Shown here piece by piece: positions 5,132 through 7,235 of a DNA stretch of 7,235 nt. The notes under the pieces were generated by a model. It did not search any database and was not told the DNA's origin. It saw only the letters and a program-made list of their open reading frames with translations. The DNA is taken from NCBI GenBank assembly GCA_937890875.1, contig CALAEB010000267.1, forward strand, positions 1 to 7,235, in the 5' to 3' direction. Positions within the stretch are counted from its first letter, which is position 1. Each line of letters starts with the position of its first letter. The DNA is from an uncultured Anaerolineaceae bacterium (GTDB lineage Bacteria; Chloroflexota; Anaerolineae; Anaerolineales; Anaerolineaceae). The position numbers and the translations under genes were made by a program.

Positions 5132-6673
5132 ATGCAAGACATAATCTCAATGAACCACATCATAAAAGTGTTTCCTCCGAACGTTGTTGCGCTGGACGAT
5201 GTCAGCGTTTCTTTCCGTGAAGGTGAGATTCATGCAGTGGTCGGAGAAAACGGCGCAGGCAAGTCAACGCTGATGAAGATCCTTTACGGCATGACCGCCG
5301 CAAATTCAGGCGAGATCATTTATCGCGGGACACCGGTTCATTTCAGCACGCCGGGGGAAGCCACAGCGAATGGAATTGGTATGGTGCATCAGGAAATTTT
5401 GCTGATTCCACAGTATACAATCTGGGAAAATATTATTCTCGGCTTCGAACCGCTCACGCATTTCGGGCAAATTGACCGGAGAAAAGCCAAAGATATCGTA
5501 AAAAAGCAAATTGAGGCATTTCAATTTAATTTGGATCCGGATGCGAAAGTGGAAGACATCTCCGTTGCCGCCCGTCAAAAAGTGGAGATCCTGAAATTGC
5601 TTTATCGGAATGTGTCTTTCCTGATCTTGGACGAACCGACATCCGTCTTAACTCCGCAGGAGATTCCGCAGCTGTTTGCAGAATTGCGGAATCTGCGCCA
5701 GGAGGGCTGCACAATTGTGTATATTTCTCATCATTTGGATGAGGTACTCGACCTGAGCGACCGGACAACGGTACTCCGGAAAGGGAAAAAGATCGATACA
5801 GTCGACACGGACGAACTCACCATGCGCTCGCTGGCCCGGATGATGGTCGGCAGAGAAATACTCTTCGAACCAGTCCGGAAGGTGCGGAAACCCGGCAAAG
5901 TTGTATTTGAGATGTCCGGAGTCAATGTCACCGACAGCGCACATCGTCCGATGCTGAAAGACGTTAATCTGCAGGTGCGGGCCGGAGAGATTGCCGGTAT
6001 TGCGGGTGTGGAAGGCAATGGCCAGATGGAACTGGTAAAAAGCATTATGGGTTTGATTCCGGTTGACCGGGGAAAAATCCTGGTTCAGGGCGAAGAGCTT
6101 ATTTCTGCGCCGATTCTTGAGCGGCGTGAGAAGATTGCTTTCGTGTCGCAGGATCGGGCTAACATGGGATCCTGCCTGAATGCTTCCATCAAAGAGAACG
6201 TCATCATGACCCACCATCGATTAAATCCCCGCTTAACCCGTTTCAAAGGAACCGTTCTCGATCAGGAACAGGTTGACCGGTTCGCGGATGAAATCCGGAA
6301 TGATTTTGATATCCAGATGGACAAGCCGGAGGCGGAAATCCGTTCCCTTTCTGGAGGAAATCAGCAAAAGGCGATTCTCGGACGGGAGCTGAAACTGGAC
6401 ACGCCTTTCTTGTTGCTGGATCAACCCTCACGCGGATTGGATGTTGGATCCATTGAATACATCCATCAGCATATTCTGCAGATGCGGGATGAGGGCCACG
6501 CTGTTTTGCTCCTGTCCTCCGACCTGGAAGAATTATTCCGCATAACCGACCGAATATTCGTCCTTCACCGCGGAAGAATCGTTGCGGATTTTGAGACTGA
6601 AAAAACAACCTTGGATGAAGTCGGTATCCTGATGCTGGAAGGAGGAATGCGTGATGCAGAAACTCATCGTTAA
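5132..6673 (+). CDS. Double-domain ABC transporter ATPase, BMP/nucleoside (YufO/RnsB-like) type
   Basis: A 513-residue cytoplasmic ATPase with two nucleotide-binding domains in one chain, the usual size for sugar/nucleoside importers. Domain 1 has Walker [10 protein letters not shown] (38-46), Q-loop Gln87, Walker B FLILDEPT (163-170) and switch His200. Its signature is altered: ISVAARQ (143-149) where I expect SVGxxQ. Domain 2 has a degenerate Walker A, GVEGNGQ (292-298), a consensus signature LSGGNQQK (406-413), a Walker B region [12 protein letters not shown] (426-437) with Gln in place of Glu, and SSD instead of the switch His (462-464). In a head-to-tail dimer this leaves one good ATP site and one degenerate site, normal for the family. 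The phrase [10 protein letters not shown] (436-445) resembles nucleoside importers more than RbsA. It powers uptake of ligand delivered by the upstream lipoprotein. Its last 20 nt overlap the permease gene. The start at 5132 is chosen over 5027 by similarity. Confidence 0.92.
   Translation: MQDIISMNHIIKVFPPNVVALDDVSVSFREGEIHAVVGENGAGKSTLMKILYGMTAANSGEIIYRGTPVHFSTPGEATANGIGMVHQEILLIPQYTIWENIILGFEPLTHFGQIDRRKAKDIVKKQIEAFQFNLDPDAKVEDISVAARQKVEILKLLYRNVSFLILDEPTSVLTPQEIPQLFAELRNLRQEGCTIVYISHHLDEVLDLSDRTTVLRKGKKIDTVDTDELTMRSLARMMVGREILFEPVRKVRKPGKVVFEMSGVNVTDSAHRPMLKDVNLQVRAGEIAGIAGVEGNGQMELVKSIMGLIPVDRGKILVQGEELISAPILERREKIAFVSQDRANMGSCLNASIKENVIMTHHRLNPRLTRFKGTVLDQEQVDRFADEIRNDFDIQMDKPEAEIRSLSGGNQQKAILGRELKLDTPFLLLDQPSRGLDVGSIEYIHQHILQMRDEGHAVLLLSSDLEELFRITDRIFVLHRGRIVADFETEKTTLDEVGILMLEGGMRDAETHR
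6641..6646 (+). promoter_or_regulatory. Ribosome binding site for the ABC permease
   Basis: GGAGGA inside the ATPase coding sequence lies 7 nt before ATG 6654 and 4 nt before GTG 6651 in the same frame. The spacing favours ATG 6654. The overlap implies translational coupling. Confidence 0.65.
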
Positions 6674-7235
6674 TCTGGCGGGCGTATTTTTTGCCATTCT
6701 GCTGGGAGCCTTGGTCATGCTCTTCCAAGGCTATGATCCCATTGAAACATATGGCGCGTTATTCAGTTATTCGCTGGGAAATCTCTATTCGCTTTCAACA
6801 ACATTGCGGAACTCCGTTCCGCTGATCCTGACCGGCCTTTCGGCATCTGTCGCCTTTGCCTCCGGGCCGACGAACTTAGGACAGCCCGGACAATTGTTAA
6901 TCGGCGCGTTATTCACTGTCATCGGCGGTATCTATGTCGATTTGCCGCCCGTTCTCATGATCCCGTTTTTGATTCTGCTCGCTATGCTGGGCGGGGCGCT
7001 CTGGTCGGGTATCGCAGCCATGTTGAAACGACTTTTTAATATGGATGAATTCATCACCACGCTCATGCTGAACATGATCGCCAACTATTTGACACTCTGG
7101 GCCATCACGTATCCGCTTTTTGAACCGAACGCCAACCATCCGCAGACGCCGCTAATCACACAAAACGGCTGGATGCCCAAATGGGGCGATTTCAACACCA
7201 ACGGCATTGTGATGAAATCGCCCCATTTGGGCATC
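6654..7235 (+). CDS. ABC transporter permease, BMP/nucleoside family (YufP/RnsC-like), 3'-truncated by window
   Basis: 194 residues are visible; family members usually run about 300-370. Hydrophobic segments lie near residues 5-24, 55-71, 79-95, 99-124 and 134-155. The family hallmark GxxNxGxxGQ appears as [10 protein letters not shown] (71-80), in the order [11 protein letters not shown] then QLLIGAL. Later [17 protein letters not shown] (130-146) matches the usual cytoplasmic loop and helix. With its partner permease it would form the membrane channel, fed by the lipoprotein and driven by the ATPase; the partner is probably the next gene. It overlaps the ATPase by 20 nt with its own GGAGGA. 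The last seven codons (KSPHLGI) lie in a perfect inverted copy of sequence just upstream, so the end of this reading may not be genuine. Confidence 0.88.
   Translation, partial: MQKLIVNLAGVFFAILLGALVMLFQGYDPIETYGALFSYSLGNLYSLSTTLRNSVPLILTGLSASVAFASGPTNLGQPGQLLIGALFTVIGGIYVDLPPVLMIPFLILLAMLGGALWSGIAAMLKRLFNMDEFITTLMLNMIANYLTLWAITYPLFEPNANHPQTPLITQNGWMPKWGDFNTNGIVMKSPHLGI
7172..7235. repeat. Perfect 21-bp inverted repeat at the window edge
   Basis: The arms 7172-7192 (starting GATGCCCAAATGGGGC) and 7215-7235 (ending GCCCCATTTGGGCATC) are exact reverse complements with a 22-nt loop. They lie in the permease reading frame, with no T-run. The right arm starts at a codon boundary after NTNGIVM and ends exactly at the window end, so it may extend further. 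A natural hairpin this perfect inside a coding region is unusual; a foldback chimera is a fair alternative. Confidence 0.9.

Noticed and set aside
5648..6728. Minus-strand open frames of 189 and 161 codons within the ATPase gene
   Set aside because: They are antisense shadows of a well-supported ABC ATPase and resemble no known protein.

Overview
The window looks like part of a bacterial chromosome of moderate GC content, most likely from an Anaerolineae-type member of the Chloroflexota. That placement is inference from protein style. The glycosyltransferase has the AVGSKRV and PGQEEGNAEFV signatures I associate with that group. The ParB-like/universal-stress architecture on the minus strand is also one I recall mainly from Chloroflexota. 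A clostridial-type Firmicute is the main alternative. No tRNA, rRNA, CRISPR, transposase or phage gene is visible.

Minus strand, 1-2111: a leftward operon. It begins with a small DUF3842-type protein (2111-1698). Next comes a 315-residue protein with a ParB/sulfiredoxin-like DGHHR motif (1673-726). After its TGA stop the same reading frame stays open for 241 codons to the window edge and encodes two tandem universal stress protein (USP) domains. The residues directly after the TGA look like the linker normally joining these parts, so I read 1673-1 as one fused gene split by an in-frame TGA (728-726). Whether that TGA is a mutation, a sequencing error or a recoding site cannot be decided from the sequence.

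2112-2402: a divergent promoter region with TATAAT boxes facing both ways and a palindrome beside the rightward one. Plus strand, 2403-3593: a GT28 glycosyltransferase of the monogalactosyldiacylglycerol (MGDG) synthase/UgtP type, probably making membrane glycolipid. 3594-3919: no credible gene. It holds two hairpins, one of them an 18-bp perfect stem, followed by a promoter.

3920-7235: an ABC importer operon of the BMP/nucleoside type. It has a substrate-binding lipoprotein (3920-4945), a structured 186-nt spacer, a double-domain ATPase (5132-6673) and the first permease (from 6654, cut by the window end). The lipoprotein captures substrate outside the membrane, the permease forms the channel and the ATPase drives transport. 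A second permease normally follows, beyond the window. The last 64 bases form a perfect 21-bp foldback inside the permease reading frame, which may be an assembly artefact.
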